From Fodinicurvata sp. EGI_FJ10296 (GTDB lineage Bacteria > Pseudomonadota > Alphaproteobacteria > DSM-16000 > Inquilinaceae): a DNA stretch of 64,000 nt. Positions within the stretch are counted from its first letter, which is position 1, and each line of letters opens with the position of its first letter. The DNA lies in NCBI RefSeq assembly GCF_040712075.1, contig NZ_JBFCVL010000003.1:124001-188000 (forward strand), written 5' to 3'. The translations under genes were made by a program, and so were the position numbers. Under the pieces are notes generated by a model. It did not search any database. It had not been told where the DNA came from and saw only the letters and a program-made list of their open reading frames with translations. Shown here piece after piece: positions 32,573 to 40,708 of this stretch.

Positions 32573-33463
32573 TTACAATTCCGAATCGGAAACGAGAATA
32601 TTACGAAGATAAGCTTGTACGTCAATCTCAAGACCCTCTTCATTCTGTAAACCTCTTGCGCCCGAGGCTGCTGCTTTGGCTATGAGTTCACGGACGCAGC
32701 GATCATGATAGCGTGCCAGCCACACGTATTTTCGTCGTGTACGCAGGTCGCGTTCCTGAGATAGTCCAGCGCGAATCAACGCAGAATGCTGTGACAGGAA
32801 GCCGAAATAGGATTCATAATCGTCGTATTCACTTCGGCTAGCCCTTATGTAATCCAAGAATAGAGTCCCATCGTCTCCAGACGTTATGAAGCTATTTATG
32901 GCCTCTATATCCTCTTCTACATCATTATCTTCGTTGCGTAAGTACGGATCATTTCGATATTGCTCTAAAGCATGGCTGTCAATAACAATTCTCGGATAGA
33001 TAGATTCCTTACTCTCGATGTCATAAGCTCGGATCATTGCTGGGCCAAACATTGGCCCTTCACCCCGCAAGCCAACATGTGCATTTCCCACCGTTACGCC
33101 ACCGCGGATAAGGACGTTGCTGCTCACCAGTGAAATTTGAGCGTGGAGCAAGTCATATAGTTCCCAAAAGAAGGCACCGTCACAAGATTGCGTATGATAG
33201 GGGCGAGCCCTCACGACGGCGTCAGAGACTGAAAACGCGAACGCTCGGCTATGAAGGCGAATCTCATCCGATGACCGCGGCGGCGGCTCCGACTCCGGCC
33301 GGGTAAAGCGTTCGAGACGCAGCAGAATATTGTGAACTTCCGCCGCCGGTCGCGTGTCAATAATGTCACGAAAGCCCAGCACATCGATAAAGCTAACAAT
33401 GCACGCTTCATAAGCAACGTGACGGCTTTCCGATGGTGTATCGTCGTTTGCACTGTCTGACAT
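32573..33463 (-). CDS. Class III nucleotide-cyclase-like protein
   Basis: 296 residues from ATG 33463, preceded by GGAG; the frame also opens from 33526. Motifs parallel class III adenylate/guanylate/pyrimidine cyclases: CIVSFIDVLGFRDII (first metal Asp, residue 27), FAFSVSDAVV (second Asp, residue 81), IRGGVTVGNAHVG (120-129) and MFGPAMIRAYDIES (138-151). It has no sensor or membrane domain, only a helical C-terminus. Proteins like this are usually hypothetical; related cyclases power Pycsar defence. It lies upstream of SIR2-HerA in the same direction. A signalling role is inferred. Confidence 0.65.
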   Translation of the reverse strand: MSDSANDDTPSESRHVAYEACIVSFIDVLGFRDIIDTRPAAEVHNILLRLERFTRPESEPPPRSSDEIRLHSRAFAFSVSDAVVRARPYHTQSCDGAFFWELYDLLHAQISLVSSNVLIRGGVTVGNAHVGLRGEGPMFGPAMIRAYDIESKESIYPRIVIDSHALEQYRNDPYLRNEDNDVEEDIEAINSFITSGDDGTLFLDYIRASRSEYDDYESYFGFLSQHSALIRAGLSQERDLRTRRKYVWLARYHDRCVRELIAKAAASGARGLQNEEGLEIDVQAYLRNILVSDSEL

Positions 33464-33848
33464 ATAAATTCTCCATGTTTTTAGCCCATACCACGATATC
33501 AGTTCAGCCTCTAGCGATGACCGCATTCGGAACGCTTGTCCATCGTACGCGGCCAGATTCGTCGTTCTAAAGAGGAGCTGATGAGAGCGGTTCTAAAGAG
33601 AGGGTGGCTAACTCGCAGAAGACTCTACCAGTGATATTCGGAAGCCGTACCGTTCATTTTTCATTGACGACGTAAGCTCGCGAGAGCGTTCATTCGGCCT
33701 CCACCGGGAGCCGACGCCTCATTGCAATTCAGGAACTATCTCGGAAACTATGTCAGTTCCACTTGACAATCGATCGAGCCGACTGTTATCAGCACATCCA
33801 TAACGTCGCGGCGCTGTGGGTTTTTCACCCCTCGCGCGACGTTTTCGA
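33464..33848. other. Intergenic junction between cargo and late genes
   Basis: No gene is visible. The left part should hold the promoter of the cyclase-like gene. The right part carries a rightward promoter candidate at 33763-33791 followed by alternative stem-loops leading into a terminator at 33849. Confidence 0.45.
33763..33791 (+). promoter_or_regulatory. Candidate late promoter
   Basis: TTGACA at 33763-33768, a 17-base spacer and TTATCA at 33786-33791. It is the only consensus-like promoter seen before the packaging and structural genes. The transcript would meet an intrinsic terminator within about 90 bases, the lambda pR'-tR' pattern of Q-dependent late control. Confidence 0.5.
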
Positions 33849-33878
33849 GGGCGCACCCAGCCGGGCGGCGCCCTTTTT
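33849..33878 (+). terminator. Intrinsic terminator in the late leader
   Basis: Stem GGGCGC (33849-33854) with GCGCCC (33868-33873), followed by TTTTT. Overlapping alternative stems CCCTCG/CGAGGG (33829-33834 with 33846-33851) and GGGT/ACCC upstream could compete with it. It lies just before the first late gene. Confidence 0.65.
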
Positions 33879-33898
33879 CGTTTCAGGGCTGATTCGCC

Positions 33899-34465
33899 AT
33901 GCTGGTCATCACCGACGACATCACCCGGCAGATCAACCGGCTGCGGCGGCACCAGCGTCGGCATGTGCCATTCGCGATGGCCCGCGCAATGACGCTGCTG
34001 GCCCGCGAGGGGCGGGACGCGGTGCGGGAGTCGCTGCCGCAACGGTTCAACATCCGCCGGCCCTGGGTGATCCAGGGTGTGCGATTCGTGTTCGCCACCA
34101 AGCAGTCGCTAACCTCGACCGTCTATTCCCGCGACCGGTTCATGGTCGAGCAGGAGACCGGCGGCACCAAGACGGAGAATGTGCGGCCCATCCCGGCCGG
34201 GCGGCTGGCGACCTTGCACCGGCGACGACCGATTCCGCGGTCGCTGTCGGCGGAACGCATGAAGGACCGGTCCGACGTGTTCGAGCGCGACGGCATGCTG
34301 TGGCAGACCAAGCCCGGCGGCCTGGAACCGCTCTATGTTCTGGCTGGCCGGCTGCGGATGAAGAAGCGGTTCGGCATGCGCGAGCAGATCACCGAGTTGG
34401 CCGGGCGCCGCAGCGAGGCCGTGTTCGCCCGCGTGTTGCGCGAGGCGACGGCCGACGATCGATAG
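33899..34465 (+). CDS. Hypothetical late phage protein upstream of terminase
   Basis: 188 residues, very basic. Pattern: RHVPFAMARAMTLLAREGRDAVRESLPQRFNIRRPWVIQGVRFVFATKQSLTSTVYSRDRFMVEQETGG. The same outline is seen in a family of phage proteins often placed near head or tail completion genes. No specific function is assigned. It follows the late promoter and terminator directly. The interval to the terminase small subunit is about 430 bases. Confidence 0.65.
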   Translation: MLVITDDITRQINRLRRHQRRHVPFAMARAMTLLAREGRDAVRESLPQRFNIRRPWVIQGVRFVFATKQSLTSTVYSRDRFMVEQETGGTKTENVRPIPAGRLATLHRRRPIPRSLSAERMKDRSDVFERDGMLWQTKPGGLEPLYVLAGRLRMKKRFGMREQITELAGRRSEAVFARVLREATADDR

Positions 34466-34892
34466 CCATTCATCATAGTTTAGCATCCGAAGCGACCGCC
34501 GCGGCTCCTCCGAAATGCTGTCGGCGCTCATTGGTATGCACTTGTTGATCGCTGCAACGGCCCGTTGTGGCCGCGTCGACGCGCGCCGTTCGATCGGGTT
34601 TTGCACGCTGAAACGGCCCGATTTCGGCGCTCCCCGCCCCCTCTGAGGCCCGCCGGAGGGGGGTCATTTGGGGGTCCCTGGGGGCCCGGAATCCAATGCG
34701 GTGCCGCCGCGCGGCCTTCCGGTGGTTTGAAGATTCTGGAACTCGAGGCAGCGTCAGCATCCCCGGCCGATTGATAAGCGATTTCAATGGATTAACACCC
34801 AAGGGGATGCACAATCGGCCGATTCCGGCGTGGCACCCATGCCCGGCAAAAACCGTTCTGTTTCAGTCTGTTACGGCAAAAGGGGTGCACAA
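34466..34892. other. Non-coding interval before terminase, candidate packaging site
   Basis: About 430 bases with no convincing gene. It contains G- and C-tracts and inverted stretches at 34640-34690 (GGAGGGGGG, GGGGGTCCCTGGGGGCCC). Near-duplicate motifs AAGGGGATGCACAATCGGCC (34800) and AAAGGGGTGCACAATTGGCC (34878) also occur. In lambdoid phages the cos site lies immediately upstream of the small terminase gene, so this is where a packaging site would be expected. Confidence 0.4.
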
Positions 34893-35507
34893 TTGGCCGG
34901 CAGGACCAGACGCGCCAGTGGCAAACGCACCGAAAGCCTGGTCAACGCCGCCGCGATCCTGGGCCTGCACCGCAATACGCTGGCCCAGTGGATCAAGCAG
35001 GGCTGCCCGGTGGTCACCGAGGCCGATCGCTCCCAGGGCATCGAATGGGCGATCTGCGTTGCCGACGTCGTCGAATGGCGGATCCGGACCGCGGTCGAGG
35101 ATGCGCTGTCGGGCTATGACAGCGGGTCCGATCGGATCAGCCGGGACGAGGCCGACCGCCGCCGCGCTGTCGCCCAGGCGATCACGGCCGAGGTCGAGGC
35201 CGATCAGGCCCTTGACCAGGTCGTCGACCGCGGCGACGCCGAGGCCGATATCGCGACCTTCTGCGCCGGCCTGCGCGCCGGGCTCTCCAACGCCGCGGCC
35301 AAGATCGCCTCTCGCACCGTCACCATGGAAAGCGCCCCGGAGATCCAGGACCTGGTACTGGGCGAGCTGAACCGCGCCTTCAACACAGCCGAGGCCGAAC
35401 TGGCGGAACAATGGGCCCTCGCCGCAACGGAGGACGGGGACCCGGAGACGACCGATGACGCACACGGGAACGGCGGCGGAACGGATCGGACGCCACCGTC
35501 GGGGTGA
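34893..35507 (+). CDS. Terminase small subunit (Nu1-like)
   Basis: 204 residues from TTG 34893, which follows AAAGGGG; GTG 34830 is an alternative. The N-terminus has a Nu1-type winged helix-turn-helix (LVNAAAILGLHRNTLAQWIKQGCPVVTEADRSQGIEWAICVADVVEWR), the cos-binding element of lambda-type small terminases. The helical rest (ADIATFCAGLRAGLSNAAAKIASRTV) would carry oligomerisation and large-subunit contacts. It overlaps the large subunit gene by 53 bases. Confidence 0.8.
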   Translation: MAGRTRRASGKRTESLVNAAAILGLHRNTLAQWIKQGCPVVTEADRSQGIEWAICVADVVEWRIRTAVEDALSGYDSGSDRISRDEADRRRAVAQAITAEVEADQALDQVVDRGDAEADIATFCAGLRAGLSNAAAKIASRTVTMESAPEIQDLVLGELNRAFNTAEAELAEQWALAATEDGDPETTDDAHGNGGGTDRTPPSG

Positions 35508-37497
35508 TTACCAGCGCGGGCGCCACAGCCTGCGCCGGCACATCCGCCAGCTGTTCGACACCGCGCTCCGGTACCGTGAACGGCTCAGCGGGTCGGAATG
35601 GGCCGACCGTTACGGCGTCATCCCCAAGGGCACCGGCGCGGAACACGGGCCGGTCACGCTCTACGGCTATCAGCGCGGCCTGGTCGATGCGATGTGCGAC
35701 CCGTCGATCCCGCTGGTGACGGTGCTGAAGGCAGCCCGGGTCGGCTATACCCGCTGCGCGACGCTGGCGATCGGCTATCACCTGCACCAGGAAGTCGCGC
35801 TGTGCGCCGTCGCGCAGCCGACCATTCCCGACGCGGAGGATTTCGGCGGCTCGGAGATCGCGCCGATGCTGCGCGAGACGCCGGTTCTGGCCCGGCTGCA
35901 GCGGCCGGGGCGCAAGGGCGAGAAGCCGGACAAGGCGACGTTTCACCAGCTGGCCAACGGCGCCCTGGTCCGGACGGTCGGGGCGGCCTCCGACGATGCC
36001 TTCCGGCGCTATTCGGCGCGGTTTCAATTCGCCGACGAGGTCGACGGCGACGGCTGGACGCCCGGCGCCAATACCCAGGGCGACAAGCTGACCCTGTTCT
36101 GGACACGCGGCGAGACGTTCTGGAACCGCAAACAGGTGCGCGGCTCGACGCCGCTGATCGAGGAAACCTCGCGCATCTGGAAGCTCTGGCATCAGAGTGA
36201 CCAGCGCCGCTATTTCGTGCCCTGCCCGCAATGCGGCGAGATGCAATATCTCGACTGGGGCGGCCCCGATCAGGTTCACGGTCTCAAATGGCGGCTGACC
36301 GAGGACGGCAAGCTGAACGACGTCTGGTATGTGGGCACGTGCGGCTGCATCATCGAGGAACGCCACAAGGTCTGGATGGACGCCCAGGGCGAGTGGCGGC
36401 CGACCGCGACGCCGCGCACGCCGGACCATGTCGGATTCCACCTTTGGACCGGCATGTCGCTCAACCCGAACGCGGCCTGGCGGGTCATCGTTCAGGAATG
36501 GCTCGACGCGCTGGAAGATCCGGCCACCCTGGTCCAACCCTTCGTCAACCTGCGGCTGGGCAAGCCCTATAAGGCCGTCCACGGCAAGGCGCTGGACAGC
36601 CACCGGCTTACCGAACGCCTCGAGGACTACGGCGCCGAGGTACCGGCAAGGGTCCGGCTGCTGACGGCCGGCACCGACGTCCAGGCCGGCGTGACCCACC
36701 CGCGCATCGAGGTCGCGGTTTATGGCTGGGGTGCCGGCAGCGAATGCTGGCTGATCGGCCATTGGGTGATCGCCGGCGATCCCGGCCAGACCGCCGTCTG
36801 GGCGGAACTGGACGCTCTGCTGCGGCGCGGGTTCCAGCGGGCCGACGGCCGGACGATGCGCATCGAGGCCACCACCATCGACAGCGGCGGCCACCACACG
36901 GCGGAGACCTATCAGTTCGCCAACGAACACCGTCACCGCCGGGTCTGGGCGATTAAGGGCCGCTCGGAGCAGAAGGGCGAACGCGGCCGCATCTGGCCGA
37001 CCAAACCGAGTTCGAAGCTCGGCCGAGTCTGGTACATGATCGGCGGCAACGCCGCGCGCGACTGGGCCTATGGCAGCCTGGCGGTCGAGGATCCCGGGCC
37101 GCGTCACGTTCACTTTCCAGCACTGCCGCCAACGGGCTCGCGGGCGATTGACGATGAATTCTTTACCCAGCTGACGCGGGAACGGCTGAGCGTCAACCGG
37201 CACGGCTATACCGAATGGATCAAGCCCAAGGGCGCACACGAAGCCGGCGTGTGCTTCGTCTATGCCTATGTCGCGCTGTGCGGCCTGCAGGCGGTCAGTC
37301 AGCGCTTCGTCAACGCGGTCAAGACGGATGGCGCCCCGGCATCATCGAGCCCCGACGCCGGGGCGACCGGGACGCCGGCGACCGATCCGTCCCAGTCTCC
37401 GCCGCAAGCTCAGCCGCCGCAAACCCAACCCCGGCCCGCCCCGAAGCCAACCCCCCGCCGCCGGCGGATCGGGCGCCGGGCGATCAGGGGGCGATAA
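35455..37497 (+). CDS. Terminase large subunit, lambda GpA family
   Basis: 680 residues. The GpA-type ATPase motif appears as VLKAARVGYTR (about residues 90-100; lambda has KSARVGYS). A Walker B-like FQFADEVDGDGW lies near 190, and the nuclease domain begins near LLTAGTDVQAGVTHPRIEVAVYGWG (about 402). A CPQCGEMQYLDW zinc-binding pair near 265 with a later CGC is typical of the family. It cuts concatemers and drives DNA into the prohead. The C-terminal 70 residues are a proline-rich basic tail. Confidence 0.92.
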   Translation: MTHTGTAAERIGRHRRGDYQRGRHSLRRHIRQLFDTALRYRERLSGSEWADRYGVIPKGTGAEHGPVTLYGYQRGLVDAMCDPSIPLVTVLKAARVGYTRCATLAIGYHLHQEVALCAVAQPTIPDAEDFGGSEIAPMLRETPVLARLQRPGRKGEKPDKATFHQLANGALVRTVGAASDDAFRRYSARFQFADEVDGDGWTPGANTQGDKLTLFWTRGETFWNRKQVRGSTPLIEETSRIWKLWHQSDQRRYFVPCPQCGEMQYLDWGGPDQVHGLKWRLTEDGKLNDVWYVGTCGCIIEERHKVWMDAQGEWRPTATPRTPDHVGFHLWTGMSLNPNAAWRVIVQEWLDALEDPATLVQPFVNLRLGKPYKAVHGKALDSHRLTERLEDYGAEVPARVRLLTAGTDVQAGVTHPRIEVAVYGWGAGSECWLIGHWVIAGDPGQTAVWAELDALLRRGFQRADGRTMRIEATTIDSGGHHTAETYQFANEHRHRRVWAIKGRSEQKGERGRIWPTKPSSKLGRVWYMIGGNAARDWAYGSLAVEDPGPRHVHFPALPPTGSRAIDDEFFTQLTRERLSVNRHGYTEWIKPKGAHEAGVCFVYAYVALCGLQAVSQRFVNAVKTDGAPASSSPDAGATGTPATDPSQSPPQAQPPQTQPRPAPKPTPRRRRIGRRAIRGR

Positions 37498-37509
37498 CGG
37501 AGATTCCCG

Positions 37510-37713
37510 ATGGCCTGGACCCATGCCGACCGCGATAGGCTCAAGCGCGCCATGGCGCTGGGAGCGACCGAGGTTCGCCACGGCGACAAGGTGACCCGAT
37601 ACCGATCGCTGAACGATATGCGCCAGACCCTGGCGCTGATCGAGAAGGAACTCGGTGTCAGCCGTGGACGCCGGATCCGGTCCTTCGTGATCCATAACCG
37701 GAGGGGATGGTAA
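37510..37713 (+). CDS. gpW-like head-tail joining protein
   Basis: 67 residues, the usual size for lambda gpW. It reads ADRDRLKRAMALGATEVRHGDKVTRYRSLNDMRQTLALIEKELG, the alpha-beta-alpha signature with the RYRSL strand that plugs the portal after packaging. It lies between terminase and portal, the same order as in lambda, and its TAA overlaps the portal start. Confidence 0.85.
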   Translation: MAWTHADRDRLKRAMALGATEVRHGDKVTRYRSLNDMRQTLALIEKELGVSRGRRIRSFVIHNRRGW

Positions 37714-39293
37714 TGACGGCGCGCACGGCCCGCACCCGTGTCCGGATCAAGGGCACCAAGCTCTATCTCAATCCCTCCCAGACGACCCCAACTCAGGCAG
37801 CCACCAGGACAGCCCCGGTCCGACTGGCCGCCACCGCGTCCTATCAGACCACTGCCGGTGGACCCCGCGCCCGGCGCTGGCAGCCCGGTGCCGCCGGTCC
37901 CAACAGCGTCGCCGACGAAGGCCTGTCACAACTGCGCGACCAGGCCCGCGACCTGTCGCGCCGGAACGCATTGGCCTCGACAGCTCTCGACCGGCTGGTC
38001 GACAACGTCGTCGGTACCGGCATCAAGCCGCAGCTGCGCGGGTCGATCCAGGATCTGTGGCTACGCTGGACCGATGCCGCTGACGCCGCCGGGCAACTGG
38101 ATTTCTACGGCCTGCAGGCCCAGGCCTATCGCGCCATTGCCGAGGCCGGCGAAGTCTTCGTGTTGCTGCACCCGGATCCCGGCGCGCCGGTGCCGCTGAC
38201 CCTGCAACTGGTCGAGGCCGAACATTGCCCGCTGCATCTCAACCGCCTCGAGGGCGGCGACCGGATCATCCGCCAGGGCATCGAGTTCGATCCGCGCATC
38301 CCGACGCGGCGGACGGCCTACTGGCTTTATCCCCGCCACCCGGGCGACGGAGACATGACCACGGCCCCGGCCGAACCGCAGCGGATCCCGGCCGACCGGG
38401 TGCTGCATCTCTACTGGCCGACGCGGCCGGGCCAGTTGCGCGGTGAACCCGCACTTTCCCGCGTGCTCGACCTGATCAGCGACGTCGCCGACTACAACCG
38501 CGCCGAACTGACCCGGAAGAAGACGGCGGCTCTGCTGGTCGGATTTGTCCGGCGCAACATGCCCGACGGCATGAGCGTGGAGGATCTGAAGGAAAGCTGG
38601 GGCGACGTCGCCATGGAAGACGATGCCGGCGACGACCGCGCTCACATCGACATGGAGCCTGGCACCATGCAGCTGCTGGCGCCGGGCGAGGAAGTGAGCT
38701 TTGCCGACACGACCGATGTCGGCAGCAACTACGACCCCTTCATGCGCCATTTGCTGCGCTCGATCTCGGGTGGCGCCGGCGTGCTCTACGAGCAGCTCTC
38801 CGGCGACTTCAGCCAGATCAACGATCGCACCTGGCGCGCGGCGGTCAACGAATTCCGCCGCCACTGCGAGATCCTGCAGCACCATCTGATGGTGTTTCAG
38901 TTCTGCCGGCCAGTCTGGCAGCGCTTTGCCCTGCTCGCCCAGGCGCTGGGCCGGGCGCCGGCGGGATCCGACGCCTCAGCGCCGGTCAAATGGACGCCGC
39001 AGGCCTGGCCCTACATTCATCCGGTCCAGGACGTGGAGGCCAAGCGCGAGGAAGTGCGGGCGGGACTTGCCTCGCGCACCGGCGTGGTCAGCGATCGCGG
39101 CGAAGACTCCGAGGTGATCGACCGCGAGATCGCCATTGACAATGCCCGCGCCGACCGGCTGGGCCTGGTCCACGACAGCGACGGCCGCTATCCGCGCGGC
39201 GGCGGCCGGGCGGGCGCCATGGCCCATACGCCGACCTCCAGTACCGGCCCCGACACCCCCAACAACGGAGACGACAATGCCGATCCTGACTGA
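37713..39293 (+). CDS. Portal protein, lambda gpB family
   Basis: 526 residues from ATG 37713, preceded by GGAGG; an ATG at 37707 lies within the ribosome site. Family landmarks are LSRRNALASTALDRLVDNVVGTGIKP, AEAGEVFVLLH, VEAEHCPL, LHLYWPTRPGQLRGEP and YEQLSGDFSQINDRTWRAAVNEFRR. Twelve copies form the DNA channel at one capsid vertex. The C-terminus overlaps the protease gene by 17 bases. Confidence 0.92.
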   Translation: MTARTARTRVRIKGTKLYLNPSQTTPTQAATRTAPVRLAATASYQTTAGGPRARRWQPGAAGPNSVADEGLSQLRDQARDLSRRNALASTALDRLVDNVVGTGIKPQLRGSIQDLWLRWTDAADAAGQLDFYGLQAQAYRAIAEAGEVFVLLHPDPGAPVPLTLQLVEAEHCPLHLNRLEGGDRIIRQGIEFDPRIPTRRTAYWLYPRHPGDGDMTTAPAEPQRIPADRVLHLYWPTRPGQLRGEPALSRVLDLISDVADYNRAELTRKKTAALLVGFVRRNMPDGMSVEDLKESWGDVAMEDDAGDDRAHIDMEPGTMQLLAPGEEVSFADTTDVGSNYDPFMRHLLRSISGGAGVLYEQLSGDFSQINDRTWRAAVNEFRRHCEILQHHLMVFQFCRPVWQRFALLAQALGRAPAGSDASAPVKWTPQAWPYIHPVQDVEAKREEVRAGLASRTGVVSDRGEDSEVIDREIAIDNARADRLGLVHDSDGRYPRGGGRAGAMAHTPTSSTGPDTPNNGDDNADPD

Positions 39294-40320
39294 CGGCAAC
39301 GAACTGGCCCTGGTCGGGCCGGTTGCCATGGAAGGCGGGTTCGCCGCGGCCGACGTCATCGCGGCCCTGGCGACCATCGGGCGCGACAGCGATATTGCCG
39401 TGCGGCTCAATTCCGGCGGCGGCCTGGCGACCGAGGGCGCGGCCATCCACGCGGCGCTCTCGGCCCATCGCGGCCAGGTCGCCGTAACGGTCGAAGGCGT
39501 GGCGGCATCGGCGGCATCGCTGATCGCGATCGCCGGCGACAGTGTCGCCATGGCGCGCGGCGCGGTGATGATGATCCACGATCCGGCGGCCGTCACCATC
39601 GGCACAGCGGCGGACCACACGCGCTCCGTCGCCGGGCTGGAACGGCTGTCGGCGGCTTATGCCCAGCTTTATGCCGACCGGACCGGCAAGGCCGCCGATG
39701 CCATGCGCACGCTGATGCAGGCGGAGACCTGGATGACGGCGGACGAGGCCGTCGCCGCCGGCTTCGCTGATTCCGTTCTCGGCGACGATGCGTCCGACCC
39801 CGAGCCGACCGCCTTTGCCTATGGGCTTTATGCCAGGCCGCCGGAACGCGTGATGACGGCCGCGGTCGCGACGCCCGACCGATCCCCCGGCACCGCCCCG
39901 GCGTCCTCGCCCAGCTCGTCGGCTCCAGTCTCCGACCCATGCACCCCGGCGTCGGGCGCGGATGCCGGCGCCATCGCGCAGCTGTGTGCCGAAGCCGGCG
40001 AACCGTCGACCATGGTCGCCCGGCTGCTGTCCGAGGGCGCCAGTGTCGCCACCGCCCGGGCGCGGCTGGCCGCCGCGGCGACGATCCGGGAACGGGTCAC
40101 GGCCGCGCGCCGGCTGACAGCCTCGATCGCCGACACTTTCGCCGACGACGCTGTCGCGCGCGGCCTGTCACCGGACGAGGTCAGCACCGCCCTGCTGGCG
40201 CGGCTGACCACCGATCCCCTGCCCACGATCGACAGCCATCCGCCCGATCGCTCGCCGCCGGCGACGGCGCGCCTTGATCACACTGCCATCTTCGACCGCA
40301 TGAACCGGATCAAAGGATAA
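39277..40320 (+). CDS. ClpP-like capsid maturation protease with scaffold region
   Basis: 347 residues. The ClpP/SppA-type fold spans residues 1-190: LNSGGGLATEGAAIHAAL, then GVAASAASLIAIAGD with the catalytic Ser, and AVMMIHDPAAVTIG with the catalytic His. The last 150 residues are Ala-, Pro- and Ser-rich and helical, like the scaffold part of lambda gpC/Nu3. The protease frees the prohead of scaffold. It overlaps the portal gene. Confidence 0.88.
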   Translation: MPILTDGNELALVGPVAMEGGFAAADVIAALATIGRDSDIAVRLNSGGGLATEGAAIHAALSAHRGQVAVTVEGVAASAASLIAIAGDSVAMARGAVMMIHDPAAVTIGTAADHTRSVAGLERLSAAYAQLYADRTGKAADAMRTLMQAETWMTADEAVAAGFADSVLGDDASDPEPTAFAYGLYARPPERVMTAAVATPDRSPGTAPASSPSSSAPVSDPCTPASGADAGAIAQLCAEAGEPSTMVARLLSEGASVATARARLAAAATIRERVTAARRLTASIADTFADDAVARGLSPDEVSTALLARLTTDPLPTIDSHPPDRSPPATARLDHTAIFDRMNRIKG

Positions 40321-40324
40321 CCCC

Positions 40325-40696
40325 ATGCCATCCGTGCTGAATGAAGGCCGGCGCACCGGCGAGTTCCTGGTCTCCGAGGCGAGCGGCTATCGCTCCCGCG
40401 ACCAGGGCCAGCTGATGACCGACGAACCGCTGCCGGCGGGAACGGTGCTGGGCCGGATCACCGCCACCGGCACCTTCGTGCCGCTCAACCCGGGTGCTGA
40501 CGACGGCGGCGAGACACCAGCCGCCATTCTATACGCCAACGCCGAGGCGTCGGAGAGCTCGCAGCCGGCGACCGTGATCCTGCGCGATGCCGAGGTGAAC
40601 GCCCATTGCCTCGAATGGCCTGCCGCGATCTCCGAGGCCGAGCAAGCCGCCGCCGAGGCCGCTCTGACCGCCGCCGGCCTGATTCCCCGCCGATAA
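40325..40696 (+). CDS. Head decoration protein, lambda gpD family
   Basis: 123 residues. Characteristic segments are GEFLVSEASGYRSRDQGQLMTDEPLPAGTVLG, AAILYANAEASE and VILRDAEVNAHCLEWP. Trimers cap the capsid threefold axes and stabilise the expanded head. It is placed between protease and major capsid as in lambda. Confidence 0.9.
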   Translation: MPSVLNEGRRTGEFLVSEASGYRSRDQGQLMTDEPLPAGTVLGRITATGTFVPLNPGADDGGETPAAILYANAEASESSQPATVILRDAEVNAHCLEWPAAISEAEQAAAEAALTAAGLIPRR

Positions 40697-40708
40697 GGAC
40701 CCCTTGCC

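Noticed and set aside
35380-37239. A 619-residue minus-strand open frame opposite the terminase gene
   Set aside because: It mirrors the GpA terminase coding sequence codon by codon. The composition is typical of antisense GC-rich frames.
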